Source: Glossina fuscipes (lineage: Eukaryota; Arthropoda; Insecta; Diptera; Glossinidae). From it: a stretch of DNA of 64,000 nucleotides. Shown here in pieces: positions 35,236-45,290 of the stretch; the first letter of the stretch is position 1; every line of letters starts with the position of its first letter. The position numbers and the translations under genes are program-made. The stretch lies in NCBI RefSeq assembly GCF_014805625.2, contig NW_023998414.1:21649447-21713446 (forward strand). Reading direction: 5' to 3'. The notes beneath the pieces are model-generated. The model was not told the origin of the DNA. It searched no databases and was given only the letters and a program-made list of their open reading frames with translations.

Positions 35236-37614
35236 CATGAACTATGCAGACCTATTATAATAATAATGTAATATATAATATAATATATAGTAAGCAAAGT
35301 TATGCAGGGTATTTAATGATGGGTGTTGTCTCGCCATAGCGCTTTTCATTTGCTTTTAATTTTAATAGGGATATGAATAAATAAAATGGATTGGCAATTC
35401 TTACCAATTGCTTTTGCCAAATTTTAGTGGCCATCTGGGATCAATAACAATTGTTAGAAATGAATACCAGTGTGTTATCTCCACACCGCTTCAAAATTTA
35501 ATTTCAGTATCGCTATCGAACGTGAATAGCGGGAATGCAGAAATTAATTCGTATCAGTTGGAATTTCCGGTCAAAAAAAAAAACGATAAGAAACACTATA
35601 ACGATAACAACAAAACCACCTTGCTACCTGTTCTCTAATGGCCATGGAATACTGAGGCACTTGCACACATTTATTTATATTATTATAATTAGTGCATAGA
35701 TTTTATATGAGTATTATAAATAGTTGATGTCATCAAAAAATAAGTTTTAAAAATATATCTGTAGGTTTTCAAGGGAAACAGGATGAATGTTTAAATTCTG
35801 ATTTGAGAAGACTTGCGGCTTCTTTGCAAAGTTTTTTTTACAGTCATTTGACTTGAGCTTCTATTATATATTCTAAATTTATTCGACGTAAGTTTAAAGA
35901 AGCTTATTTCGTAATAGGATCGAGGCGTATATACTTCGACGGAGTAAGAAAGACAATTGCAAAGCGATTTGAAATTAAAATTTGATTTCTATCCGGATGC
36001 GGTATTTGGCAACATTGAGACGGCAGGAAGGAGATACGTTAAGTACTTAACTTCATTTCTCTTTTTTCGCCCATTTATTGGACGTGTACTATGAATTGAA
36101 AAAATCTCAAAAAAAAATTTAAATACACGAAACAGAAACATATAGATTAACCACCATTAGTACACGAATTCCGATCATTTTCAAATCTCCTATAGAAATT
36201 TTCATAAATGTGAAAATGTTTCAAGAAAATTCGAAGCAATGCGTCATAAGACTAAATTAAAGTTCAGAAAATACAGAAATTTTTTTACACGATGGTATGA
36301 AGAATACGCTTACCCTATAAATCATCATCATGAAAACTTCTATTTTGTGCATTCATGCTAACAGTTTACAAGACGATATATGAGTATCTCTTGTAAATAT
36401 ATTGTTTTTTTTTTGTCGACAAGAACTATGCATGAAAACAAGTATTAAATTTTTATAGTTATCTAGCTAAAGATGGAGATAATAAAATGCGAAAAAAAAA
36501 TATAATAATAAGCAACAGATTAATGAAAACAAAAAAAAAAAAAAAAAAAAAAAAACCACATAATAGGTATTCACGATTTGAAATATAAAAGAAATCAAAT
36601 ATGATCGATTTTACGCACCTTTCCTTTCATTTCCTTTCATAATCGTATCCATTCGAAAAGAATTCTCACGCTTTACATCCTGTTAATAGCACATTATAAA
36701 TTCACTATTCTCACCCCCTCTTCGTAACAGTGAATATGTCCTTAAGCAAACACAAAACACAATGCGTCTCTTGAGCCGAATTGCGAATACCTATTATAGG
36801 TAAACAGCGAAAAAATTGCTTCGAATTTTTACTAAGCCTCGAAATATATTTCATAAGTTTCTCTTATATACATACATATATATATATATATATGTATGCG
36901 TATGACAAGTCGTCCAGGAATTTTTCCTATTCGTGTAGGATGAAAGAGGCGAGGAAGGAGAAGGAGACGAGCGATTTACTAACTCTATTTCTTCGCAAAT
37001 GATGTTGATTGGATTCAGATTGCGGCCGTAATACGCTTAGCTACCACACGGTATCTTAAGTACGTTCTATTTCGTAAAGCATAGGTAGTGCGTAACGTTG
37101 AGCTAGAAGTAAAGATGGAATGACTGAAGATCATCTCATTTATCTCCATATGCTCAAAAAATTTGATAATCGCGGGTAAGGAAAGGCCATTCCTGCTTAA
37201 GATCCCGTGGAGTCTTAACGTCTTGGCGTTGCAGATTATGGATTGCATTAGGCTGAGACACAGATAATTTTTTCTAAGCGAATAGTGATCAAAATCTTAA
37301 TCGGAATTTTCTCATTTTGGTTCACTCATCGGTTTTGTAAAGGTTTTTATTTCACCCAGACATCGTTGCAATATGGTTCTTATCTGATATTATCTTAAAG
37401 TGAAGAATTTGTGCGAAGAATTTTTTTGTGGATCTGACCTGTAAAGTTCTCACATAGTTTTGAAATTTTTATTAAAAATATTTCGGAAGTTTCGTTTATT
37501 CATTTTGTAAAGATATTTTAATTCTCCAATAATTTGATGTTTTGTACGAATTCAGCTCATTTTTACTCAATCAATTTTAGATTACTGTTGCGATATGAGA
37601 AAAGTTTGGCATAA

Positions 37615-37668
37615 ATAAACGAACAGACGAACAGACGAATGGACGATCGGACGAACAGACGAACATAA
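37615..37668. repeat. GACGAACA-like tandem array
   Basis: Imperfect octamer repeats (CGAACAGA with GGACGATC variants), related in sequence to the GGAC arrays of the dispersed repeat but without its other modules. Confidence 0.7.
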
Positions 37669-38330
37669 TTCAATTATACCGTTTTGGTTGCAACAAACGC
37701 AATGATAAAATTATTATATTTTTCCATTCTTCAATGGTGAGCATGAAAAAAAAAAAATAAAATACTATTTCAAGGATATCAGATTGCAGGTTTATTTTCA
37801 AGCGGAAGGCGAGAAGTTCGAGAATGGAAGAGAATTTTCTTCAAGTTTACTTTGATAGACAAATAAAGAAAATGTTTTTGCAAAATCATCACAATATTCC
37901 ATTGCGTTCACTTCCTTTAACATCTGTATTTAATTGTTTCGTCTGTTGTTTTTTTGTTTCGCTTTAAGATCTAACAGACAGACAATAATCAGATAAATTA
38001 TAATCCATTGTAAACTGCCTATTATGCGATTTTCTAACAATTATTGTGTACCTTATCTTTAAGGTGAAAGTGAAAAAATCCTCGACTATCTTCGAAAGTC
38101 TCGAAGACTAATGAAAATTTACTTTTACCTTTATTTCGTTTCGTGTGCGAAAATAATACCAAAACAGAACAATTTCGGTATCGCCCTTGCCTTTGACCAC
38201 TAATACTCTTCATGGTAATTAGTTTAAAGAACACAACACGCCCCCGACATTCTTTAGATTTTATCATTTGTTATTTATAACCTAATAATTAGGCAAAAGT
38301 CATCGATATATAGAGTCCGTTTAAATGTGT

Positions 38331-38332
<2 letters not shown>

Positions 38333-38381
<49 letters not shown>
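38333..38381. repeat. (GT)n microsatellite
   Basis: About 24 uninterrupted GT units. Confidence 0.95.
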
Positions 38382-39429
38382 ACGTTATAGTCTAGTTTGC
38401 TATATCAAATAAACTAGACAATTTCTTGTACAGTGAATCGCATATAAGATGCGCAGGTAAGCAAGAAAAGTGATTTTAACGTTAACGCTTATGGTCAACT
38501 TTCTTTTATTTCATCATTATGAAATTTAATATTTGCACAGCAAAGGTGCAATTAAAATCTACTCAACGGACTAATTGGAATTTATTGCTTAAGAAATTGA
38601 AAAAGCAGTAACAGCAACAGTAACGAGCAATGAGAAATTTAAGTTTACGGTATTAATAATCAAAGAAAATTTGCACATGCGGACCCTCCGCAATACTTCG
38701 TATAAGAAAATTATGAATTATTCAAATAAATAAAATGAAAGACGAGATCCCATAACGAATTAAGATATGGTGAATGTTATTCACTATCAATTACTAAAAA
38801 GCAATAACAGTTTTCCAAGATTAAAATAAAATGTATTTTAGTTTTGCAGCAAAAAAAAAAAAAGAGAAAAACTATTGCACTACGATCAAGATATTTGTCA
38901 TTATTCTTAAAAGAAAAGAAATTCTTATTTTGTAATACTAGTCCCCCAGGCATTCGCCAGGCATTTTATAAAACCAATCACTTTTTTAGAACCTCCCAAG
39001 CATTCTACAATGTTGATAATCAAATTGCTTTCGTGGAGACCATAATACACTGCATAAAGTAGGTCTTGTCAAATGACCGTAACGGCAGAATTATTCAATT
39101 ATGTTGTCCCGTTATTGACACGGAATGGAAAGGCTTATAGCCATATGCGAAGCGGCTTTAATAACGCCGCGAAGAAGACATATCCTGTATAGATGAGCTA
39201 AAACGGATCCTTGTCTTCTGCTTTCTTAGCAGAGTTTTCTTTCTTAGCAGAGTTTCCTTAAATTTTAACTTATCACAATCAACCTTTAAAATTCATTTGA
39301 ATTTTCAATTCAAAATTTTTGATTATTTCATATTGTGCACAACTTTTTTCTTACTGTTACTTTCAATCAGCCGATCAACACTGACAAAAGCAAATATTTG
39401 CAAATTAACGCTTTTCACTTACTGTCACA

Positions 39430-40270
39430 TAGGCGGCAAGAAGTCTCGTATCCTAAACAGGAAGGAATCCATTGGGAGAGACAATCCCCTAATAAGGGGG
39501 CCTTTCTTACCCCGAGGCGCGCAGATGGTTCATCGTGTATGGCCGTATGAACCACCACTCTGGTATGTGGTGAGGCCTATCATCACCCCGGATTTATTCC
39601 AATGGATATGGAATGGTGAAAACCCCAGCCACCACGATACTCCCCGAAAGGCCGTACCCAAGCAGTCAGGGCTGACAAGGATTAAATGATATACCTTCCA
39701 GCTTACTTTCCTGGTACATCATATCAACTCCCGTGAGCGGGCTCCTGATCACCGTGGTGCTTAAAATTAGTCTACAAAGCCTTTAGCCTTACTTTGCGCT
39801 TTGTATCACAAATGCAATACGCCACTCTTGCCTTTAGACTGAACCATACCGTCACGGTTAGCCAATTTCTTTCTTCAAGATATATAGTTATCGGGCGTAT
39901 CATCTGACATGGCCAGATTCGTTGTACTTATGCAAAACTAGCTACCATTGAGTCTGGTTAGGCTTTCCTTTATAGTAAAAACTATTGAGAAACTATATCT
40001 CAGTGAACCCCCAAAACCATCTATCTGAAAACTCGTCGCCGAGTTATAATAGTCTTTGCCTTAAACTCTTCTTCGCCGGTCGAACCGTTTCCGGGGATCA
40101 CCACTTGGAGGTGAGAGTTTCGGCACTTCTATGCTCCTAACGGAGCATAGTTTATCACCCCATAAGTCACGGACAATCACATCGTAGCATGATGCATAAT
40201 AAAAATCACCTGATAAGAATAGGGTTAAAATAAAGTAACACTTTCTATTTACTCTCTCGCGCCAGAACAC
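39430..40270. other. GC-rich hairpin-dense island, unidentified
   Basis: This block is clearly less AT-rich than everything around it. It has several short perfect stem-loops: CCCCT-AATA-AGGGG (39487-39500), GGTTCAT...ATGAACC (39527-39553), GGCC[CACCAC...GTGGTG]GGCC nested arms (39541-39577), CCCG-TGAG-CGGG near 39731 and CTATGCTCC-TAAC-GGAGCATAG (40129-40150). A 130-codon plus-strand frame (39297-39689) starts with a hydrophobic run and continues with a Trp/Pro-rich end (VWPYEPPLWYVV). A 69-codon minus-strand frame (40061-40270) ends in basic residues. I recognise neither protein. It may be the structured 3' UTR of an unrecognised LINE on the minus strand, or another element. Confidence 0.4.
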
Positions 40271-40395
40271 ATCATTCTCCTAATCACAATGTGATCTTTC
40301 CTGGATAATAATCCAATCATGAGACTTCAGATATACACGTTTTTTTTAACGAAGATCGCTATTTTCTAACAAAATTTTATAGACTATCGTGGTTT

Positions 40396-40408
40396 AATTT
40401 TTAGTAAA
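40396..40408 (+). repeat. target-site duplication of SINE, left copy
   Basis: AATTTTTAGTAAA matches AATTTTTTTAGTAAA at 40585-40599 apart from two extra T in the run, where slippage is common. Confidence 0.55.
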
Positions 40409-40418
40409 TCTGCCTGGG

Positions 40419-40430
40419 TGGCCGAGTAGG
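40419..40430 (+). promoter_or_regulatory. Pol III A box in SINE
   Basis: TGGCCGAGTAGG, full match to the A-box consensus. Confidence 0.75.
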
Positions 40431-40462
40431 CAAGAGTCTCGATTAGCAACTCAGTGGTCGTG

Positions 40463-40473
40463 GGTTCGAATCT
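40463..40473 (+). promoter_or_regulatory. Pol III B box in SINE
   Basis: GGTTCGAATCT, one mismatch to GGTTCGANTCC, correctly spaced from the A box. Confidence 0.75.
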
Positions 40474-40608
40474 CAAGTGCGGTAGAGTTTTTAATAAAAG
40501 CCGATAGCCTTAGATGCTAGTGCTTTTAAGAGTTTACTCTTAGAATTTATTTCTCTGGCGAAATAAAAAAATAAAAAAAAAAAAAATTTTTTTAGTAAAA
40601 CTTGTTCA

Positions 40609-40620
40609 TTTTTTAGCACT
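40609..40620 (+). repeat. target-site duplication of LINE, left copy
   Basis: TTTTTTAGCACT, repeated exactly at 41684-41695. Confidence 0.8.
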
Positions 40621-41683
40621 TATTATTATTATTATTATTTTAATTTTAGACTAATGAAATGAATTCTTAGACTAAAAAAAGACATTGAGCACTAGCAACA
40701 CAGGCTATCGGCTCTAATTATAAAAAAGAATAATAAAATGTACATTAGATAATGAGCTTAGTAGTATTAATAAAGTAATGTATAGAATTGATATTCTGTT
40801 CTGAAGCTGATTGTAGAATGTTCAAAGGGTTAATCGTTCCAAATGCAATACTTCTAGCCAAGGAAAAGTTGAGGCAGTCGCAGAGAATGTGCTTTATAGT
40901 AAGAGTTTGTCCACAACTGCAGATTGGGGAAGAAGACTTCTTTAGGATCCATTGGTGAGTTGCAATTGTATGACCAAGGCGAATTCTCGAGAATGTTTGG
41001 ATCTTGGTTTCCTCAAGATTTTTTGGATATAGAGGTGGAGTTAACTGAGGGTTAATGCAAGAGTAGTGTTGATGATGGTATTGTAAATTTTCTTCTGCAA
41101 TTTTCTCTTTAACTTTTCTTCCAATGTATGTTTGAAGATCCAACTTTTCCATGACATCATCCATAATTAGAGGAGCGGAAGCAGCATACTTTGCCGCTCG
41201 ATCAGCCTGCTCATTTCCCAGTAAACCGATGTGACTTGGTACTTGGTCGGGTGTAGTAATTATATTCCTTAATTTGTTGATGGTGCTTCATCTCGAAGTC
41301 GAAGGGTTCCGGGTAGCTAGTAATACAGACAAACTGTTAGTAACAATGACGGTTTTGAGTTTGTTTTTATGGGCAAGGTTGGCAGCGTGAAGGATCGCTC
41401 TGGCTTCGGTTATGAAAGTTGAAGTGCTTTCGTGAAATATGTGGTTGAGAAGAACCCGTTCTGTAGCATCTACCACCGCACAAGCAGGAGACAGACCAGG
41501 AGATTTTGAGCCGTCTGTGTACAAAAGATTCCAACCAGTACTGTCCAATACTTGGGTTTTTTCAGCTATTAGATTCCTGAAGACGTAATTTGGAGTATCT
41601 TCTTTCTTGTGCATAGACAGTGAGATGTCAAAAGAGCAGTCTTTCAAAATCCAGGGAGGTTTAACACCAAAAGAGCGAGAAAT
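40621..41683 (-). mobile_element. young I-clade LINE, 5'-truncated
   Basis: This 1.06-kb minus-strand insertion has exact ends: a 12-bp (up to 14-bp) duplication TTTTTTAGCACT on both sides and a TAA-repeat tail at its left edge (40621-40640 as ATT). It contains the RNase H domain, a C-terminal zinc-knuckle-like region and the 3' UTR. The TAA tail plus RNase H domain are hallmarks of the I clade. It has one reading frame with a single stop, so it is recent. The same family left the fragment at 7397-7557. The 5' part (ORF1, endonuclease and reverse transcriptase) is absent. Confidence 0.85.
40745..41683 (-). pseudogene. LINE ORF2 C-terminus: RNase H and zinc region
   Basis: In one minus-strand frame the fragment reads VKPPWILKDC, then LLYTDGSK (first catalytic Asp of RNase H), TEARAILHAANLA (catalytic Glu) and VTNSLSVLLATRNP. 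A TGA stop at 41288-41290 follows, then VPSHIGLLGNEQADRAAK, the last RNase H motif. The usual Asp of the ..TDS.. motif is Asn here. Further on, CSCGQTLTIKHILC (C-x-C-x7-H-x2-C) resembles the C-terminal zinc region of I-type ORF2, and the protein ends NTTKLII. The stop most simply came from CGA (Arg). Both parts are in the same frame, so apart from that stop the frame is intact. Function: RNA strand removal and RNA binding during target-primed reverse transcription. Confidence 0.85.
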
Positions 41684-41695
41684 TTTTTTAGCACT
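41684..41695 (+). repeat. target-site duplication of LINE, right copy
   Basis: TTTTTTAGCACT, exact repeat of 40609-40620. Confidence 0.8.
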
Positions 41696-41886
41696 TAAAA
41701 AATAGAATTTAGCATAAAAGCACGACAGTGTAGAAACAAAAATGCGACCTAGAAACTTTTCGTTATATCATAAAGGATCATAAAATATTGCTACGGAAAT
41801 CTCAAATCCAGCTCATTCCATCTAATTAATTTTCCCACAAAATAAATTCCCTAGAGAGGAAAAAAACCAAGTGCACATTCGCGGCT

Positions 41887-42180
41887 TGTCATGCAGCTGC
41901 CGGCCAACGAAAAAGATTAGCGGATAAGCAGGTTAACGGATAAGAAATGAAGCCATGACCTTAGGTAGTAGTAATATGCTTGTAAAAATGTATATAAATA
42001 GAATATTTGCGGAAGGCATGGTCAGTCGAGAAAGAATATTTGAGTTGAGAAGTCGAAACTGTTGCCAAAATTAATTGTGAATAATCGTACTCTTAAGGAA
42101 ATTTTGATTGTAAATAAAAGAATCTTGAAGTAAAAACGTGCAAGCGCACGTTTCTCTTAGAAAAAGGAAAACCACGAGAT
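41887..42180 (+). mobile_element. LTR-like unit (possible solo or partial LTR)
   Basis: The stretch has the architecture of a retrotransposon LTR. A TATA box (TATATAAATA, 41991-42000) lies about 31 bases before an insect initiator (GTCAGTCG, 42021-42028), and AATAAA at 42113-42118 lies about 90 bases after the start, followed by a short GTGC-AAGC-GCAC hairpin. TGGCGATACGGAAC at 42182 could be a primer-binding site, since PBS sites begin TGG and the TGGCGAT start suits tRNA-Arg. No gag or pol frame follows, the 5' edge (TGTCATG at 41887) is a guess, and no second LTR was found. It could also be an ordinary promoter plus polyadenylation signal. Confidence 0.4.
41991..42028 (+). promoter_or_regulatory. 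TATA box and initiator pair
   Basis: TATATAAATA followed at the canonical distance by GTCAGTCG, which contains the arthropod initiator TCAGT. It is part of the LTR-like unit. Confidence 0.5.
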
Positions 42181-42300
42181 CTGGCGATACGGAACGGTAT
42201 TCAGAAAAGAAACACTTAACAATATTGTTAACTATAAATGCACACCGATTAACGGCAATGGTGAATTGGAGAATAAAGCAGTAAAGTACAATTTATGGTG

Positions 42301-42378
42301 CCGCACCGGGTACTGAACCACAGGTTTCCGTCTTGCCATCGCACGTCCAAACCACTAGACTACGCGGTAACCATCGGT
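42301..42378 (-). mobile_element. tRNA-like head of a SINE or tRNA pseudogene
   Basis: Read on the minus strand: GGTTACCGCGTAGTCTAGTGG carries an A box (TAGTCTAGTGG, 42352-42362), and 43 bases later comes a B box GGTTCAGTACC (42309-42319). Spacing is right for a Pol III type 2 promoter. The T stem does not pair well, so it is not a functional tRNA. The GTAGTCTAGTGG wording resembles tRNA-Glu, Asp or Val heads found in arthropod SINEs. It differs from the SINE at 40409. Confidence 0.5.
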
Positions 42379-42570
42379 AGTTGCACAATTTGTTTATAAT
42401 AAGTTGAAGTTAATTAAAAAGAGGAGATTTAATTTTAAATTTGGAAAAGTTACTAGAAATGATGCACGTGTCGTATGATTTTCGAAAAATTGCTTTCTCA
42501 TATTAAATCATCAAAGGAAAAAACGGAAATGTATTCGTTTAATTCAATATTAAAAGAACGTGCAAGCTAG

Positions 42571-42590
42571 CGAGTTTCGAACCCGCGTCC
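42571..42590 (-). other. isolated tRNA T-arm/B-box-like motif
   Basis: Minus strand GCGGG-TTCGAAA-CTCGC folds as a 5-bp T stem with a TTCGAAA loop and contains GGTTCGAAACT. No matching acceptor stem or A box was found upstream. It is probably another tRNA-derived relic. Confidence 0.3.
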
Positions 42591-42709
42591 TCAGTGATGT
42601 TGACTTTTCATACATGCCAGTACTTTATATTCGATAAAGAAATTGTGTTATAGTTACTTGCATTATATAAAACTATATATTTATAAGTTAGCAAAGTATT
42701 GAACAGGTC

Positions 42710-42955
42710 TTAGCGATGATCTTCCAGTGGTGTATCTTCAAAATCAAAATTGTCGGAACGAAATTTTGCAAATCTGTTTTGGCACAGGCGTTCTGTCAAG
42801 ACACCTCCACGATACACATCGAAAATTTTTTTTATTGCCTGAACAACATTTTTAACTTTTCGACAGTGAAAAAGTAAAATATGCCGAAAATTGTGTTTTT
42901 CACTTTCGATTTTGGAAAGGGCACCAATCAAAACCTGCTGCGTACAACCAATTGA
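42710..42955 (-). pseudogene. mariner transposase N-terminal relic (irritans-like)
   Basis: A 73-codon minus-strand frame contains FRHILLFHCRKVKNVVQAI, then KKIFDVYRGGVLTERLCQ and FAKFRSDNFDFEDTPLEDH. This is the DNA-binding helix-turn-helix region at the start of mariner transposases, close to the irritans type. The frame stops right after it, and no DDD catalytic core follows downstream on the minus strand. The region ahead of the frame (AGCTGTCAAAATG at about 42983 on the plus strand) does not show a clear terminal inverted repeat. It is a truncated, inactive copy. Confidence 0.75.
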
Positions 42956-45149
42956 GCTTTTTCACAAGCAAGCTTGGCTATCTCAGCTGTCAAAATGTGT
43001 ATAATGACTATGCGGCTTAAGTATGAAGTTGGCTGTGAAAAAATGCAATTAACTCCTACGTTTTGGCTGAAACGAATTTGTTTTCGGAATAATTTCTTAG
43101 ATAGTATATTTATTGTTCGTCTATTTTGTAAAAAAATTTTAAAAGCTGCCGATTAACCTAGATCATATGCTCGTCTGTATCGAAAACTCTGCCGTATTTG
43201 AGATTTGAATCCGTAAATACTTACTTGAAAGTCGCGATTCATACCTACTTAGCTACTTATGCGGGAATGTACGTAATACGTTATGGAGTTTTCGGCGAAC
43301 AAAGTGTACTCAAGTCAACTCTCTCGTCTTTGACCATCTATCACTAAAATCGGTTGATAAGTTATTGAAAATATTTGGGATATAGCCGGGCAAGGTAAGG
43401 CTTATCGGGCATTAACTCATATGATTTCAGCCGGTCTTTTCACCAGGAATAACAAATTCGTTAATTTTTAAATTGAGCGATTGCGCCCACAGCCTGCCGT
43501 CAAGTGTACAATGAGAATTTAAAAAATAAAGTCAAAGAAATACGAATCCAAGTGTCCTCAGTCTAACACAAAACATCTAATAATAGAACATCAACAAGAT
43601 ATACGATCAGTGAGAAGAATAGCATCTGTCTGAAACTCTCAAGGTATAAGGAGAAAGCGGAAAATGCAGAACACACGAAAATGAGGCCAAAGTTTAAGTG
43701 AGATGTAAGCTTAAGAAAATTATAAATTTGGGAAAAAAAGTAAAAGAAATTTGTATGCATTTGTATGAAACTTGTATGTTAGAAACGAATGAGCGAAAAT
43801 CTTAACCAAGACTTTATATACTTGTGCTTGATGGTGCTTCTCATTTAAGACTTTTTCGAGAACGTGAACTTATAAATCGAGTTTTACAAAAATCGGTTTT
43901 CTTTTAAACAGATACCTTACCTTCTGGCGAACAATTCCAAAGCCAAGTGTTCATCTCGTTCCATGAGATTTGAATACAATTCTTATATATCTTTGTGCAA
44001 TGAATTGTAATCTTATATCATTTCGCGTAAGATCATGACTTTTATTTCCTGTACACATTGTGTCTCCGTCGCTTTTTTAATTATCTAATTGCATGCAAAT
44101 ATTAAGGTTAGCATTTTATAGAAAAAAAAGAGGAAAGAAAAAGAAAAATATTATAAAATAAAAAGAAAATATTTAAATAAGTATTTATTTAGAACATGTG
44201 TTAAAAGTGTAGCCGTGAGCGATGAAATTGATTAAAGTCAAGCGAATATGAGTTTTATTCATTTAATTTCGTGATGTTTATGATAAAAATGATGACCAAT
44301 GCAAGCTACCGTATGCACAATATATGTATGTATGTATGTAGATTATAATTGTAACGCATGATGGAATTTCGCTCGATGCACACCTGCAATTGTCAACACA
44401 GACTCAAATACATCAAAACCAATTTGTTGTGGTTAGATTTGGTAAAATCAATATGATTTGCAGATAGTGCTAAGAAAACTTCCTGATATTTATAATTATA
44501 GTTTTCTTATGAATATATGTATGGGTGTATGGATGCATGGGTGCATGTAGGGATATATATGTACATATATATATTATATATCTGCGCGGTTATGGGTACA
44601 GCATAAATCATATCTAGTCTGTACACTTCACTTCACTGTCACTGGTAGCAATTTTGCTTATAAATTTTGTAACATGAGAGCTTCTTTCTTCTTTCTTGAT
44701 AGCAGTCGTAATTTCTTATGGCGGCTTTGCAAGTGTTCTTGTTTAGCTTTTGTTGTTGGTCTCTGGCGTTCAGTTTTATAATGATAAGCATGATAGCTGT
44801 TTTATTACATCATTCCGTAACTGACTGACTGTATGACTGAGTGTGACCGTCCGACCGGCTTAGCTAGTTTGTTTCTTTTACACTAAGACAGCAGTACGGC
44901 AGCAATAGGTGAAAAGATGATTGTTGATGTGTTGTGATAGCATGCGTTCAGCACGCGATCTATAGTTTCAGTTACTGCTTTTCTTTTTTTCTTCCTCTTT
45001 TTTCCACCATCAACGCTTTGCAACTTTTCGACTTTTGTGTTGGACTAGTAGCAAAGTTACAGATTTACTTTTTCTATTCAATTCAATACGTGTTTATTTA
45101 ATGTTAAATGTCTCTTGCGTTCATTTTTATATAGATCACTTGCTTTAGT

Positions 45150-45150
<1 letters not shown>

Positions 45151-45199
<49 letters not shown>

Positions 45200-45290
45200 A
45201 AATTTGGTATCAAAAAAAAAAAAAAATTTTTTTTGAATTTTCCCTTACCGTTAAATTTTTTTCGTCATTTAAAAAAAAAAAAAAAACTAG
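45151..45290. repeat. A/T homopolymer fold-back
   Basis: A T tract of about 40 bases is followed by A14, T8 and A15 blocks. The alternating T and A runs can fold back on each other. Confidence 0.8.

Larger units (their letters stand above)
35236..39429. other. AT-rich spacer
   Basis: No gene recognised. It holds an array of GACGAACA-like octamers near 37615-37665, a GT array (38333-38381) and several A runs. CTTTCTTAGCAGAGTTT occurs twice in tandem at about 39220-39256. Confidence 0.55.
40409..40584 (+). mobile_element. tRNA-derived SINE
   Basis: The head carries an internal Pol III promoter. The A box TGGCCGAGTAGG (40419-40430) matches TRGCNNAGYNGG fully. The B box GGTTCGAATCT (40463-40473) has one mismatch and lies 44 bases downstream. 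The GTGGCCGAG start is of tRNA-Leu or tRNA-Ser type. The body at 40499-40524 (AGCCGATAGCCT..G.TGCTAGTGCT) shares 23 of 26 bases with the 3' UTR of the I-clade LINE, and TCTTAGAATTTATT is also shared. It ends in an A-rich tail (AAATAAAAAAATAAAA). A short duplication brackets it. It has no coding capacity and is probably mobilised by the LINE. Confidence 0.75.

Noticed and set aside
39297..39689. 130-codon plus-strand frame as a secreted protein gene
   Set aside because: The hydrophobic start lies in AT-rich spacer and only the second half is in the GC-rich island. I see no promoter or splice support, so it is kept only as an observation in the island entry.
40411..40484. functional tRNA gene at the A/B boxes
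   Set aside because: The acceptor and anticodon stems do not pair properly, and the sequence continues into a SINE body with an A-rich tail and a flanking duplication.
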